Source: Mnemiopsis leidyi (lineage: Eukaryota; Ctenophora; Tentaculata; Lobata; Bolinopsidae). From it: a stretch of DNA of 26,819 bases. Shown in pieces: positions 22,401-26,819 of the stretch (position 1 is the stretch's first letter; the number at the start of each line of letters is the position of its first letter). The stretch lies in the NCBI GenBank assembly GCA_000226015.1, contig JH152908.1:63140-89958 (forward strand). The letters are read 5' to 3'. A program made the translations under genes and the position numbers. The notes below the pieces were generated by a model. The model saw only the letters and a list, made by a program, of their open reading frames with translations, ran no database searches and was not told the origin of the DNA.

Positions 22401-24558
22401 CAGTGATCCCAGGAGCTCGGATCATTCTGAACGTCCTAAGAGCAGCGGCATGAGCAAGTCTTCCGCCAAAGCTGGGAAGGTAAGATTTAGAAAATTTCTG
22501 ATTTCTGGTCTTGAGCGAAAATAATCATTCTATTTGTGGAACTTAACACTCTCGTCTATTTGATTACATTTGAGGTGTTCTAAATTCTACACGGAATATC
22601 ACTTTCTGCTCTTCAGAACAAGATGGCGAAGGCGGCAGCGGCTAAAAACTCTCAAATCAGTCAGAGCGGTACGGCTCCCCAGTACGGCTACAAAAATCAG
22701 TACCCTCCTGCTAACACCGGCATGATCAGCTACAACGATCCTTGTCTTAGTATGACCACTCCTCCTACCCCCAAGAACAAGAGTAAGTAAATTGAAACTT
22801 TTTCTGCTTTTTCTATCATTTAAATTTTATTGGTTCTTCACCCAGTCATATAATGATACAAGATTCTATAATACATTGTCGTAATTGTCCTTTACCGTTG
22901 AAATTAATTGTTGGCCATTCCCACTTTGTCGGTTAATACTCAATATCCACATTTCGGTAAACTAAAATTCGTGCAGCTGTTGCACAAATGATTTGGTGTT
23001 CTGGATTGCTGGCGGCGGCCGCTGACGTCAGAACCCCTCGACTAGTACAACCACGTGTCGTAACTACCGGTTTGATGAGCAAATGATCAACTTTAAGTGG
23101 CAGATAAAATATCTGTTTATAGGAGCAGGTGTTAAGTGTGGACTGGAGTTTCTTAAAAAAGTTGACATGCAGGATGACGGAAGTTCCATGTTCCATCGCT
23201 CAAAGTCCACACTTAAAATCTTTTGTTCAGAACATATCCTCTGTTTCTCGAAAAAAGGTGGCCCGACTATTTGAATGATTTGGTGACAAATTTGTCATAA
23301 ATCTGTCCATGGTATCTACCTTCTATAGAACATATATCGTGATCTTATATCTCCAGTCTGATCTCTAGTAACTCTTGCACATATCCCCTTTATTTCATTC
23401 TCTACCAAGTATTGTAAACAATCATCTATCGTCAGTCGTGGCATATCTCGATCGATACTTACTATCGTAATATACTAACGCAAACATTCTAATTTTTTCA
23501 GATATTATTATTCATCCAAACAGCAAAACACTTTGTCTCCTTAGAGATCAAATTCCGCAAATATATCATCTCCACATTCCTCAATCCCCAGACATCACAT
23601 CTTCACAATCTTCCCAAACCCCACTTTACTCTGATCCTTGTTCACTCTTTCCTTCACGCAATGGCGTCGTGAAGGACCACATCTTTCATTTTTGTGAGTT
23701 TGATTTGATATGCCATACTTGCACTGATTTACTCGAAATTCTTTCAAAATTTCTCGCCACTCATTCACACTTTTTTAGATGTATCCATGTCTACTTATTG
23801 CCGCACCGTCTACCCCATCACCTTAACTCTACCCCATCAAAATACTGATCCTTTGAACTCTCTTCAGCCGTCAGAGATGAAGCTGACTTGTTCCCAGCCC
23901 CTTCAGGTCCGATGGGCTACACCGACCCAGCACTTTCAATGAGCACCGCTCCGCCAAGCAAGGCAAAACAAGGATCAGTCCACACGATAAACTGTGAGTT
24001 TTACTTTTAAATGACTGTCCTCTGGGGAATAGATTTGACAAGTTTCTCAGGGAAATATTTAGTGTGGAAGACACGTTGTCTGTATAGTATACAATGTACA
24101 TAGTACAACATGACTAGTTTGAAAATAGCCTGTGATATGTCTGACGTAATGTATATCTTGTAGTGCTTTCTTCGTATCGGTATTGACAGCACACTTGCTA
24201 CTAGCTAGTGTAAAGGGCTCTGCATATAATAGTTCCTTCCCTCAAATAGTTGTTGTTTTTATCTCTTATCTATTTAATCTTCTATCTACTTACTCAATCT
24301 CCTTTGAAACTAGCTTTCTTCCAGCCCAGTTTCCAGTTGCTGCAGGACCTCAAGGTTATACTGATCCGAGTATAGCTATGTCCAAACCTCCTTCAAAAAT
24401 TAGGGGTACGTCTATTCTTCCAGATTTGTTCTACTGTAAACACAGTTTTCACTTTTCAGTTCAACATTCCTGTCCGTTGATATCTTAACAAGAAGCAAAA
24501 CATATACCCACTATTTAAGTACTCATCTTCAGGTGCGAATAGGCACAATGGTGTGTGA
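6027..24558 (+). CDS. PH-SH2 adaptor protein with tyrosine-rich docking tail (18-exon model)
   Basis: Model exons: 6027-6080, 6206-6271, 6401-6526, 8195-8254, 17179-17359, 17567-17700, 17882-17988, 18171-18199, 20456-20623, 21437-21580, 21726-21827, 21972-22130, 22238-22479, 22617-22782, 23502-23693, 23868-23993, 24325-24405, 24533-24558. All junctions keep one open frame (2163 nt, 720 residues plus stop). Residues about 9-100 form a PH domain, about 139-236 an SH2 domain, and the rest a Pro/Ser/Gly-rich tail with many tyrosine motifs. The order PH then SH2 then tail recalls the STAP, SH2B and SH3BP2 adaptors, but I do not see a clear orthologue. Such proteins act in the cytoplasm and at the membrane, bringing phosphotyrosine signals to downstream adaptors. 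Uncertain points: the true first exon, the join across the 8.9-kb intron (PH and SH2 parts could be separate genes), which tail exons are constitutive, and the last exon. Confidence 0.75.
6206..6271 (+). CDS. Exon 2: PH domain, strands beta1-beta3
   Basis: Encodes WKEFHVVLNSGQLLFYKDR followed by TSD, a typical PH pattern of W-x-x-x-x-V-x-L then Q-L-x-F-Y-K-D. Acceptor TTTCAG ends at 6205; donor GTTAGT begins at 6272. Phase 0 on both sides. Confidence 0.8.
6401..6526 (+). CDS. Exon 3: PH domain, middle strands
   Basis: Encodes 42 residues beginning PRDGLLGTLKLS and including GYQFSVSTPEVEAHLR, which looks like the later beta strands that precede the C-terminal PH helix. Acceptor CACCTTTCAG ends at 6400; donor GTAAGA follows 6526. 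Phase 0 on both sides. Confidence 0.8.
6527..8194. other. Intron 3 of the PH-SH2 gene, nothing recognised
   Basis: 1668 nt between two PH exons. No further exon, RNA gene or transposon end was seen. Confidence 0.5.
8195..8254 (+). CDS. Exon 4: C-terminal helix of PH domain
   Basis: Encodes SNTSEQRDKWIKEIMGSVTE. The invariant tryptophan of the PH C-terminal helix is in RDKWIKEI. Acceptor CCTATTCCAG ends at 8194; donor GTAAGA follows 8254. Phase 0. The following intron, if the model is right, is 8924 nt and holds another gene. Confidence 0.85.
8653..9118 (+). mobile_element. Possible tRNA-derived SINE with 15-bp TSD
   Basis: ATGTAGACTGTGTAA occurs exactly at 8638-8652 and 9119-9133, framing 466 bp. 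The left part has a tRNA-like look (GTGCACTAGACTG, then CGTTCAAATCGCACCACG resembling a B box), and the right end is A-rich (CAACAAAAAAATCATG). The tRNA stem pairs poorly, so the SINE call is weak; the direct repeat is certain. Confidence 0.35.
9134..10270. other. Intronic sequence, nothing recognised
   Basis: No exon, RNA gene or repeat end identified. An open frame at 9254-9460 has no recognisable protein. Confidence 0.4.
10289..10473. repeat. (GA)n-(TG)n microsatellite with assembly gap
   Basis: A short GA tract (10289-10303), a long TG tract to 10390, ten Ns at 10391-10400, then GA and TG again to 10473. The gap inside the tract means its true length is unknown. Open frames here are repeat artefacts. 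Confidence 0.97.
10474..13189. other. Intronic sequence, no gene identified
   Basis: AT-rich. Open frames at 10932-11753 and 12051-12251 lack recognisable domains. GTTACCCGGTCA occurs twice near 12882-12918. Part of 12740-13189 may be the decayed 3' side of the LINE on the minus strand. Confidence 0.4.
13190..13690 (-). pseudogene. Decayed LINE reverse-transcriptase fragment
   Basis: On the minus strand, 13265-13579 reads LGPILFVLFINDLQGCVKHS, then SFLADDTRV and NNMKLHEDKCDFF. These correspond to the palm region of non-LTR retrotransposon RTs, including the [FY]-x-DD catalytic motif (here LADD). Before it, shifted frames still read DKVDH and YGHRSVLVS, so at least one frameshift and several stops are present. 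It is antisense to the host gene and looks dead. The type recalls CR1/L2-like elements of invertebrates, but the clade is not certain. Confidence 0.85.
13691..14890. other. Intronic sequence, nothing recognised
   Basis: No exon or repeat end seen. The right part should contain the promoter of the SLC35G-type gene. Confidence 0.4.
14902..14907. promoter_or_regulatory. CACGTG E-box near the possible promoter of the SLC35G-type gene
   Basis: GTCACGTGC about 350 nt before the coding start and just before the possible leader exon. It could bind bHLH-ZIP factors. The motif is frequent in the whole window, so its role is uncertain. Confidence 0.25.
15232..15247 (+). promoter_or_regulatory. Splice acceptor in the 5' UTR of the SLC35G-type gene
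   Basis: GTCCCTCTCTCCCAG is an excellent polypyrimidine tract and acceptor, 11 nt before the ATG. A matching first, non-coding exon could end near 15033 at GTAAGAT. If used, the gene has its own leader exon and promoter inside the host intron. Confidence 0.5.
15259..16476 (+). CDS. SLC35G-type EamA/DMT membrane transporter
   Basis: A 405-residue open frame uninterrupted by introns. Residues 1-108 are an acidic Ser/Asp-rich cytosolic-looking tail. From residue 110 follow about ten hydrophobic segments arranged as two EamA repeats (about 110-245 and 258-395). Each half has the family mark near its end: FLKEKYTLANA (218-228) and FLFKERADW (367-375). The run of G-D-A-I-S-I-Y-F-T and F-G-F-A-G-V-F-L-I-A-K-P is typical of SLC35G1-like proteins. 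These are multi-pass proteins of the drug/metabolite transporter superfamily; substrates are mostly not established. The start ATG has A at -3 and G at +4. A strong acceptor 11 nt upstream suggests a 5'-UTR intron. The gene sits in the same orientation inside the large intron of the PH-SH2 gene and could be an old retrocopy or simply an intron-poor member. Confidence 0.93.
   Translation: MASCEIALSSEDTTSLASLVDVGTYESSGTLPGDPDYHSALDFVLDEDDLILREDSTSNDLILREDSTINTLGDASDAALVESQYSRVTSQTDSDFLQHPLQYKRSPLQRVLGLCLVLGASFLFSASATAAKSLYAISPGQFVIIRGSCGVLLLLPASLFSGTSLISFPKKPLVALRSISHGFGYTLKIWCVKNMSIGDAISIYFTAIIFAGLFSRIFLKEKYTLANAMSVIFGFAGVFLIAKPSFVFKNNEESYNPLYCLIALTAACCTGVGYTTQRAIGPNVGSSITPFYTNLSVIVGGAVVNLVAGDSYTRPGCFDERVILLACGIGACAALVMLNIGLSIEKSASATIMRNMDIVLAFAVQVFLFKERADWLCILGAGLIITSAVSVTLENAFCPNFFWQI
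15403..15462 (+). repeat. In-frame 33-nt tandem duplication in the transporter N-terminus
   Basis: A 27-nt unit at 15403-15429 is repeated exactly at 15436-15462 (period 33 nt). In protein it gives DLILREDST twice (residues 49-57 and 60-68), in the acidic tail before the first membrane segment. The perfect identity suggests a recent slip. Confidence 0.9.
16974..16979 (+). promoter_or_regulatory. Candidate poly(A) signal of the SLC35G-type gene
   Basis: AATAAA about 500 nt after the stop codon. A second one at 17156-17161 lies only 17 nt before the SH2 exon acceptor. The stretch 16477-17178 otherwise shows only AT-rich 3' UTR or intron sequence. Confidence 0.35.
17179..17359 (+). CDS. Exon 5: linker and N-terminal half of SH2 domain
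   Basis: About 36 residues of linker (with tyrosines in LNDYNR and VYDSTL) lead into EWYWPGKTRDQAEQLLKQ, the start of an SH2 domain with its conserved Trp (residue 139 of the model) and helix A. Acceptor CTTCTCCGCAG ends at 17178; donor GTTAGT follows 17359, leaving one base of the next codon (phase 1). The WYW and later FLVRDS pattern resembles the Crk-type SH2 domain. Confidence 0.88.
17567..17700 (+). CDS. Exon 6: SH2 core with phosphotyrosine-binding FLVR motif
   Basis: Completes HFLVRDS across the junction, giving the phosphate-binding arginine (residue 164), then PGSYSLSVRVS and MVIFHYIIKR with the beta-D histidine. All the key SH2 residues expected by eye are present, so the domain should bind phosphotyrosine. 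Acceptor ACTCCAG ends at 17566. Frame requires the donor GTCGGT at 17701, which is not a good consensus; using GT at 17705 would break the frame. Confidence 0.88.
17882..17988 (+). CDS. Exon 7: SH2 C-terminal part and first tail tyrosines
   Basis: Encodes GKRFDTLEHVVGYYLHLNKD, the last SH2 strands and helix B, then LQPLKNPSYKPPV. Tyr238 sits in YKPP, a Y-x-x-P motif directly after the domain. Ends in phase 2 at donor GTGAGT. The exon itself starts GGTAAG, a donor-like sequence directly after the acceptor. Confidence 0.87.
18171..18199 (+). CDS. Exon 8: micro-exon
   Basis: A 29-nt exon that completes Tyr243 and encodes DNNATLPTP. Acceptor CTTCTTTCAG ends at 18170 and donor GTAAGC follows 18199. 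It changes the phase from 2 to 1, which sets the phase used by every downstream tail exon. Confidence 0.75.
18233..18257. repeat. Short perfect-loop hairpin in intron 8
   Basis: ACTTTTTAGCC, GAA loop, GGCAAAAAAGT: an 11-bp stem with one A-A mismatch, 34 nt after the micro-exon donor. It could affect splicing of the 29-nt exon or be a transposon end. Confidence 0.5.
18258..20389. other. Intron 8, mostly featureless
   Basis: A hairpin TTATCAGC-TAATTT-GCTGATAA lies at 19056-19077. At 19965-20066 a GC-richer stretch is open in two frames and could be a cryptic exon. No firm gene or transposon was found. Confidence 0.4.
20390..20442. repeat. Tandem GTGACCC-CTCACCCAGT repeat with CACGTG palindromes before exon 9
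   Basis: GTGACCCTCACCCAGT (20390-20405) and GTGACCCCTCACCCAGT (20409-20425) are near-identical, with GTCACGTGAC at 20404-20413 and another CACGTG at 20437-20442. The block ends 13 nt before the acceptor of exon 9. Confidence 0.7.
20456..20640 (+). CDS. Exon 9: tail exon, either internal (to 20623) or alternative last exon (stop 20638-20640)
   Basis: Follows acceptor ATCACGCAG in the phase left by exon 8. Encodes a basic, Ser/Thr-rich segment (NPHDPKRRSTVPSGSSDQS), then KRRSVADILDEEFSKLES, which may be a short helix, then NSYKYA. A GTTTGT donor after 20623 would make it a phase 1-1 internal exon. Without splicing, five more codons (GLSWP) lead to TAA at 20638, and an AATAAA signal lies at 20933. 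Both outcomes fit the sequence, so a short isoform of about 313 residues is possible. Confidence 0.65.
20933..20938 (+). promoter_or_regulatory. Candidate poly(A) signal for the short isoform
   Basis: AATAAA about 290 nt after the in-frame stop of exon 9. Its position suits a 3' UTR for an isoform that ends there. AT-rich sequence produces this hexamer by chance, so it is supporting evidence only. Confidence 0.35.
21437..21580 (+). CDS. Exon 10: tail exon with ENEYVRL tyrosine and short polyglutamine run
   Basis: Acceptor TTTTTACAG ends at 21436. Reads TQNPTSHSDQNAGAAAVGKQ, then ENEYVRLGKFPSAK, five glutamines and DNSYE. Tyr336 (EYVRL) and Tyr355 are possible phosphorylation sites. The phase accepts both exon 8 and exon 9 as the preceding exon. 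The donor GTTTCT is weak, like that of exon 9. Phase 1-1. Confidence 0.75.
21726..21827 (+). CDS. Exon 11: tail exon with GRB2-type YMNV motif
   Basis: Acceptor GATTCCAG, donor GTGAGA, phase 1-1. Encodes a proline-rich stretch (KAPVKPTRPSINRP) followed by AQSDYMNVTTQPPPQD. Y-M-N-V (Tyr379) fits the pY-x-N consensus of the GRB2 SH2 domain, and the proline runs could serve SH3 domains. Confidence 0.82.
21972..22130 (+). CDS. Exon 12: Gly/Pro-rich tail exon with NYIYAHV
   Basis: Acceptor CCCTGCCCAG, donor GTTAGT, phase 1-1. Encodes a Gly-rich run, NYIYAHVGVPGSAPPPGM, and IMIRGAPRSTPAVANFADM. Two tyrosines (403 and 405) are adjacent candidates for phosphorylation. Confidence 0.8.
22217..22258 (+). 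repeat. 21-bp tandem duplication that duplicates a splice acceptor
   Basis: The unit TTCTCAGGAACCCCGATCAA plus one T occurs twice in a row from 22231. Each copy carries a TTTCTCAG acceptor, at 22237 and 22258, 21 nt apart and both in frame. Confidence 0.85.
22238..22479 (+). CDS. Exon 13: Ser-rich tail exon with YVNC motif and duplicated 5' end
   Basis: Starts with two identical 21-nt units, giving GTPINFS twice. Each unit ends its upstream copy with TTTCTCAG, so the acceptor itself is duplicated (after 22237 or after 22258), and both keep the frame. Later come EDSYSAPIPAS, ENNYVNCELSNQ and a Ser/Lys-rich end. YVNC (Tyr484) is a second pY-x-N site. Phase 1 in, phase 0 out; donor GTAAGA. Confidence 0.83.
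22617..22782 (+). CDS. Exon 14: tail exon with YKNQ and first Y-x-D-P motif
   Basis: Acceptor GCTCTTCAG, donor GTAAGT, phase 0 in and 1 out. Encodes an Ala/Lys-rich start, YGYKNQYPPAN, then GMISYNDPCLSMTTPPTP. Y-K-N-Q fits the GRB2 consensus. Tyr563 in YNDP starts the Y-x-D-P series of the next exons. If the next intron is kept, the protein ends at once with two further codons and TAA. Confidence 0.82.
22999..23273. repeat. 275-bp segment between 12-bp direct repeats in intron 14
   Basis: AATGATTTGGTG at 22987-22998 and 23274-23285 is exact. The segment inside is GC-rich at its left and holds an 11-bp inverted pair (AAGTGTGGACT near 23132, AGTCCACACTT near 23204). TGATTTGGTGTT occurs again near 24880, so the motif may be a repeat rather than a TSD. 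Confidence 0.35.
23502..23693 (+). CDS. Exon 15 (cassette candidate): divergent Y-x-D-P exon
   Basis: Acceptor AATTTTTTCAG ends at 23501 and donor GTGAGT follows 23693. 63 codons are open in the frame demanded by exon 14. Near the end it reads TPLYSDPCSLFPSRNG, which parallels SYNDPCLSMTTPP of exon 14, so the exon is probably real even though the first half (NSKTLCLLRDQIPQ) does not look like the rest of the tail. Phase 1-1. It may be used only in some transcripts. Confidence 0.55.
23868..23993 (+). CDS. Exon 16: Y-x-D-P cassette exon
   Basis: Acceptor CTCTCTTCAG, donor GTGAGT, phase 1-1. Encodes RDEADLFPAPSGPMGYTDPA, then LSMSTAPPSKAKQGSVHTIN. The core G-Y-T-D-P-A-L-S-M-S-T-A-P-P-S-K is clearly related to exons 14 and 17. 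Tyr661 is the predicted docking site. Confidence 0.8.
24325..24405 (+). CDS. Exon 17: Y-x-D-P cassette exon
   Basis: Acceptor TTTCTTCCAG, donor GTACGT, phase 1-1. Encodes QFPVAAGPQGYTDPSIAMSK followed by PPSKIR. G-Y-T-D-P-S-I-A-M-S-K-P-P-S-K is the closest relative of the exon 16 core, so the two probably arose by exon duplication. Without splicing the frame runs on for about 28 codons to a stop at 24486-24488. Confidence 0.8.
24533..24558 (+). CDS. Exon 18: candidate terminal coding exon
   Basis: After acceptor CATCTTCAG (ends 24532) the required frame reads ANRHNGV and TGA at 24556-24558. It is short, so this is a weak call. An alternative acceptor at about 24461 would give VQHSCPLIS and a stop instead. 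Confidence 0.4.
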
Positions 24559-24713
24559 AGTGACACTTCCTTCCCATCCCTCCAAACTACAACGACCCAC
24601 TGTCATGTGACCTTGCGGAACTACCAGCTAGCCCTGATGTTGTATGTTTCTTCACTACAACCTCTATCTTGGGAAACATTTCAACTCAAAATAACTTCAT
24701 ATATTTTCTTACA

Positions 24714-24719
24714 AATAAA
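24714..24719 (+). promoter_or_regulatory. Candidate poly(A) signal of the PH-SH2 gene
   Basis: AATAAA about 155 nt after the proposed final stop, at a suitable distance for the 3' end of the long isoforms. Confidence 0.45.
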
Positions 24720-26032
24720 GTGTGAGACATCGGTATCATATCTACGTAGTTGAAATAGTGCATGCTGGTTTGCAAAATAAGCCGAATATTTTTCACGTTT
24801 CTATAAAATCTGAAGGATTCCATGATGCCTATTTTTTGATGAGACCAAAATAATTGGCGTGTCTGGTGTCATCCAATGATGATTTGGTGTTACATTTTGA
24901 GTTTGATGTTAACGATTATTGTAATTTTGTAAATTAAGATTCCTTGTTGCAATTCAATTCACATTTGCAATAATGAATTGTTGATCTTATGCGATCGGCC
25001 GTAGTTGTTTTATGTATGATATCAATTTTTATCAGAACGTTTAAGCTCATGCTTGTATACTTTTAAAAGGGATTTTAAAGTTACAAGTCTTTTTTAATGT
25101 TAGTTATTACTTTTATATGAATATGATTATCAACTAATTGTCTTTACAAGGTATCATTTTTGATGTACTCATTTAATTTCCACGCTTTAAAAATTTTATT
25201 TCAAGAAACCAAAAGAGACACTGTTGATAGCTAAATTAACTTTCTACCGAAGTTTATTAAGTTTTGATTCTAGTAAAAAGTGTCATTTCATTTACATGCC
25301 ATATTGCCAAAACTTGCGAGTGTGTTAAATATTTTAGAAGAGATGAAAATGAACGAACATGATTGTCTGAATTTAAGGAGCATAACTCTAAGAAGTGGGC
25401 TCGTAACACTTTATTCTTCAAGTTCATGCCATTTTTAGGACTTCTTCTAGCACATATCATTATCAATGAAACAATTGTAACTACATATTCAAATTTGCTC
25501 AGCATATAACTTTCAGTTTTTAAACACTGCATTTCTTTCTGTGGGTGTACTTGGTAATGCAAAGTTGCCAAAGCTATTGGTGCATGTTTGATTTCAATAA
25601 CGGAAGCAAAAAAGGTAAAAGTTTACAGTTACATCTAGACTGTAAATGAAATTGCAGTACTTTGATAAAATGATCCCTAGTGCTTTTGTGTCTTGAAAAG
25701 TACAAATAGGATTAAGTTACTATTTATCAACATAATTATGAGGAAAATTCGTCGTAAATAACTGAATGAAATAATTCAAAATATTGGAACCCTACTATAA
25801 AGATATTGGCATCTATAGTAAGAAGAAACCCCTTTTTCTGATATGTGATAATTTACATTTTTTATTCAAGCCGATAAATTCTGAAAAGTCTGTTTTCCTT
25901 GTTATGTCATAGTCATAGATCATACATGTAGGCTCGGTTCGTTAAAATAAAATGAATAAAACGGGCATCTCGTCAAAAGTGCTTCTTTCGGCTAGCCTAG
26001 TTCATAGTTAGAGTCTAGTAAGACATAAGAGC
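24720..26032. other. AT-rich intergenic sequence, nothing recognised
   Basis: Follows the proposed 3' end of the PH-SH2 gene. A minus-strand open frame at 25257-25571 has no recognisable domain. Confidence 0.4.
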
Positions 26033-26086
26033 AACTAGAATTTCTTCGAGCGCGTGATGGCCGCGACAGTACGTTATCAACCTACA
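26033..26086 (-). mobile_element. Family-3 mini-MITE, internally deleted copy C
   Basis: CTAGAATTTCTTCGA joins directly to GCGCGTGATGGCCGCGACAG and ends ATCAACCTACAA. The middle of the family sequence and the TCAACGGG end are missing; no TSD is seen. Confidence 0.7.
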
Positions 26087-26146
26087 AGTTAAGCCTACAT
26101 AAAAGTCAAAAGCCGGCGCGGAGCTCTAGCGCGGCTAGCTCTCAAC

Positions 26147-26165
26147 AAAGACTGAGGTCCCAGGC
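26147..26165 (-). mobile_element. Family-2 mini-MITE end fragment
   Basis: GACTGAGGTCCCAGGCAAG is the inverse of the family-2 start (CTTGCCTGGGGACCTCAGTC with one G fewer). The other end was not found. Confidence 0.5.
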
Positions 26166-26268
26166 AAGTATGAAGTAGCCTTTACTTGCTAAACCATAAA
26201 CGTTGTCCTGCCCTGTTGCCGGCGCTGCAGAAAAGGGTCACAACGTGAAACAAGCCTTCAGCTTCACC

Positions 26269-26345
26269 TTGTCGAGGTGTTACCCGACCCGCGCGCGGCT
26301 CGCAATTTTCTCGTCGCAATTTTCTCGTCGCAATCATCTCGTCAA
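26269..26345 (-). mobile_element. Family-1 mini-MITE, copy with perfect 8-bp TSD
   Basis: 77 bp, nearly the same as 2667-2757 over its first 40 bp (TTGTCGAGGTGTTACCCGAC), ending ATCATCTCGTCAA. TSD GCTTCACC at 26261-26268 and 26346-26353. CAATTTTCTCGTCG is tandemly repeated inside. Confidence 0.88.
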
Positions 26346-26353
26346 GCTTCACC

Positions 26354-26819
26354 TAACCAGGTACTTACGCATGCTTCGTGCGCGGCTTATCTGATAGCTG
26401 ATCTGGTGGCTAGCGTGGCCGGTTTTTAGGTCACATCAAAAAATTTTTTGGAGTTAAGTACCGTTGTATAGCCAGTTATCTCCTGATCACGATGGTATAA
26501 ATTTTTAAGGAAATGGGTGTGTCATAAGTATAAGAATCGAGAAAAACTATTTTGACCATATAAGGATATGAGCCCCTTCTCTTCCTAATATGGTCTGCCT
26601 TCGTCACCATCTGAGAAGCTTGCTCGAGAGCAGCTCTTTCCCTAATTAGGGCATTGGAAGGCCTAACGAGGTCACGTGACACCCCCTGAGTCACGTGACT
26701 TGCCGATCATTTCGTCACCACGGCAGGTGTATCCTGTGTAGAGTTGTGTGTACTCAACTACCAGCTCATGCATGTGAATGTGATCTCTCAGCGAGTAGCA
26801 CTGAGCCTTCCTTTACCAC
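26354..26819. other. No gene identified; paired GTCACGTGAC palindromes
   Basis: Two exact 10-bp palindromes at 26671-26680 and 26690-26699. They look like bHLH-ZIP (USF/MITF/TFE-type) sites and could belong to a promoter beyond the window edge. No exon was seen. Confidence 0.4.

Noticed and set aside
23083..23274. 63-codon + strand frame in intron 14.
   Set aside because: It does not fit the phase of the neighbouring exons and lies in the segment between direct repeats.
25257..25571. 104-codon minus-strand frame.
   Set aside because: No known domain and no splice or promoter context in AT-rich intergenic DNA.
1..26819. A CRISPR array, bacterial operon or viral genome.
   Set aside because: No regularly spaced repeats or prokaryotic gene layout; introns and animal signalling domains show a nuclear metazoan origin.

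Overview
The window is animal (metazoan) nuclear DNA. It is AT-rich, with long introns, GT-AG splice signals, AATAAA signals, an antisense LINE reverse-transcriptase relic, many short DNA transposons, a (TG)n microsatellite and a 10-N assembly gap. A phosphotyrosine adaptor gene with PH and SH2 domains points to Metazoa. I cannot name the species; an invertebrate is likely. All reading was by eye, without alignment or transcripts.

Two protein genes can be supported, both on the + strand. The main one is a PH-SH2 adaptor that I assembled from 18 phase-compatible exons between 6027 and 24558 (about 720 residues in the longest form). Exons 1-4 encode a PH domain, exons 5-7 a complete SH2 domain with the FLVR arginine, and exons 8-18 a disordered Pro/Ser-rich tail with many tyrosine docking motifs (YMNV, YVNC, YKNQ, and four Y-x-D-P repeats). 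The last Y-x-D-P exons are all phase 1-1, so they can be included or skipped without changing frame. The second gene lies in the same orientation inside the 8.9-kb intron between the PH and SH2 exons. It is a single-coding-exon 405-residue EamA/DMT transporter of the SLC35G type (15259-16476), with a likely 5'-UTR intron.

Layout: 1-1190, no gene, G-rich tracts near the start. 1200-1479, a 280-bp hAT-like MITE with a perfect 8-bp target-site duplication (TSD). 2229-3981, a dense nest of very short DNA transposons of at least four families. I can resolve seven with 8-bp TSDs, and three of the families are inserted into one another in a circle. 3982-6026, no gene. 6027-8254, PH exons. 8255-17178, large intron with a possible SINE, the microsatellite and gap, the LINE relic and the SLC35G gene. 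17179-24558, SH2 and tail exons. 24559-26030, 3' UTR and AT-rich sequence. 26033-26353, the same MITE families again, including one copy with a perfect TSD. 26354-26819, no gene, paired GTCACGTGAC palindromes.

The adaptor probably links an activated tyrosine kinase and membrane phosphoinositides (through SH2 and PH) to downstream SH2 proteins (through its tail). The SLC35G gene is functionally unrelated as far as can be seen; its interest is its nested position.
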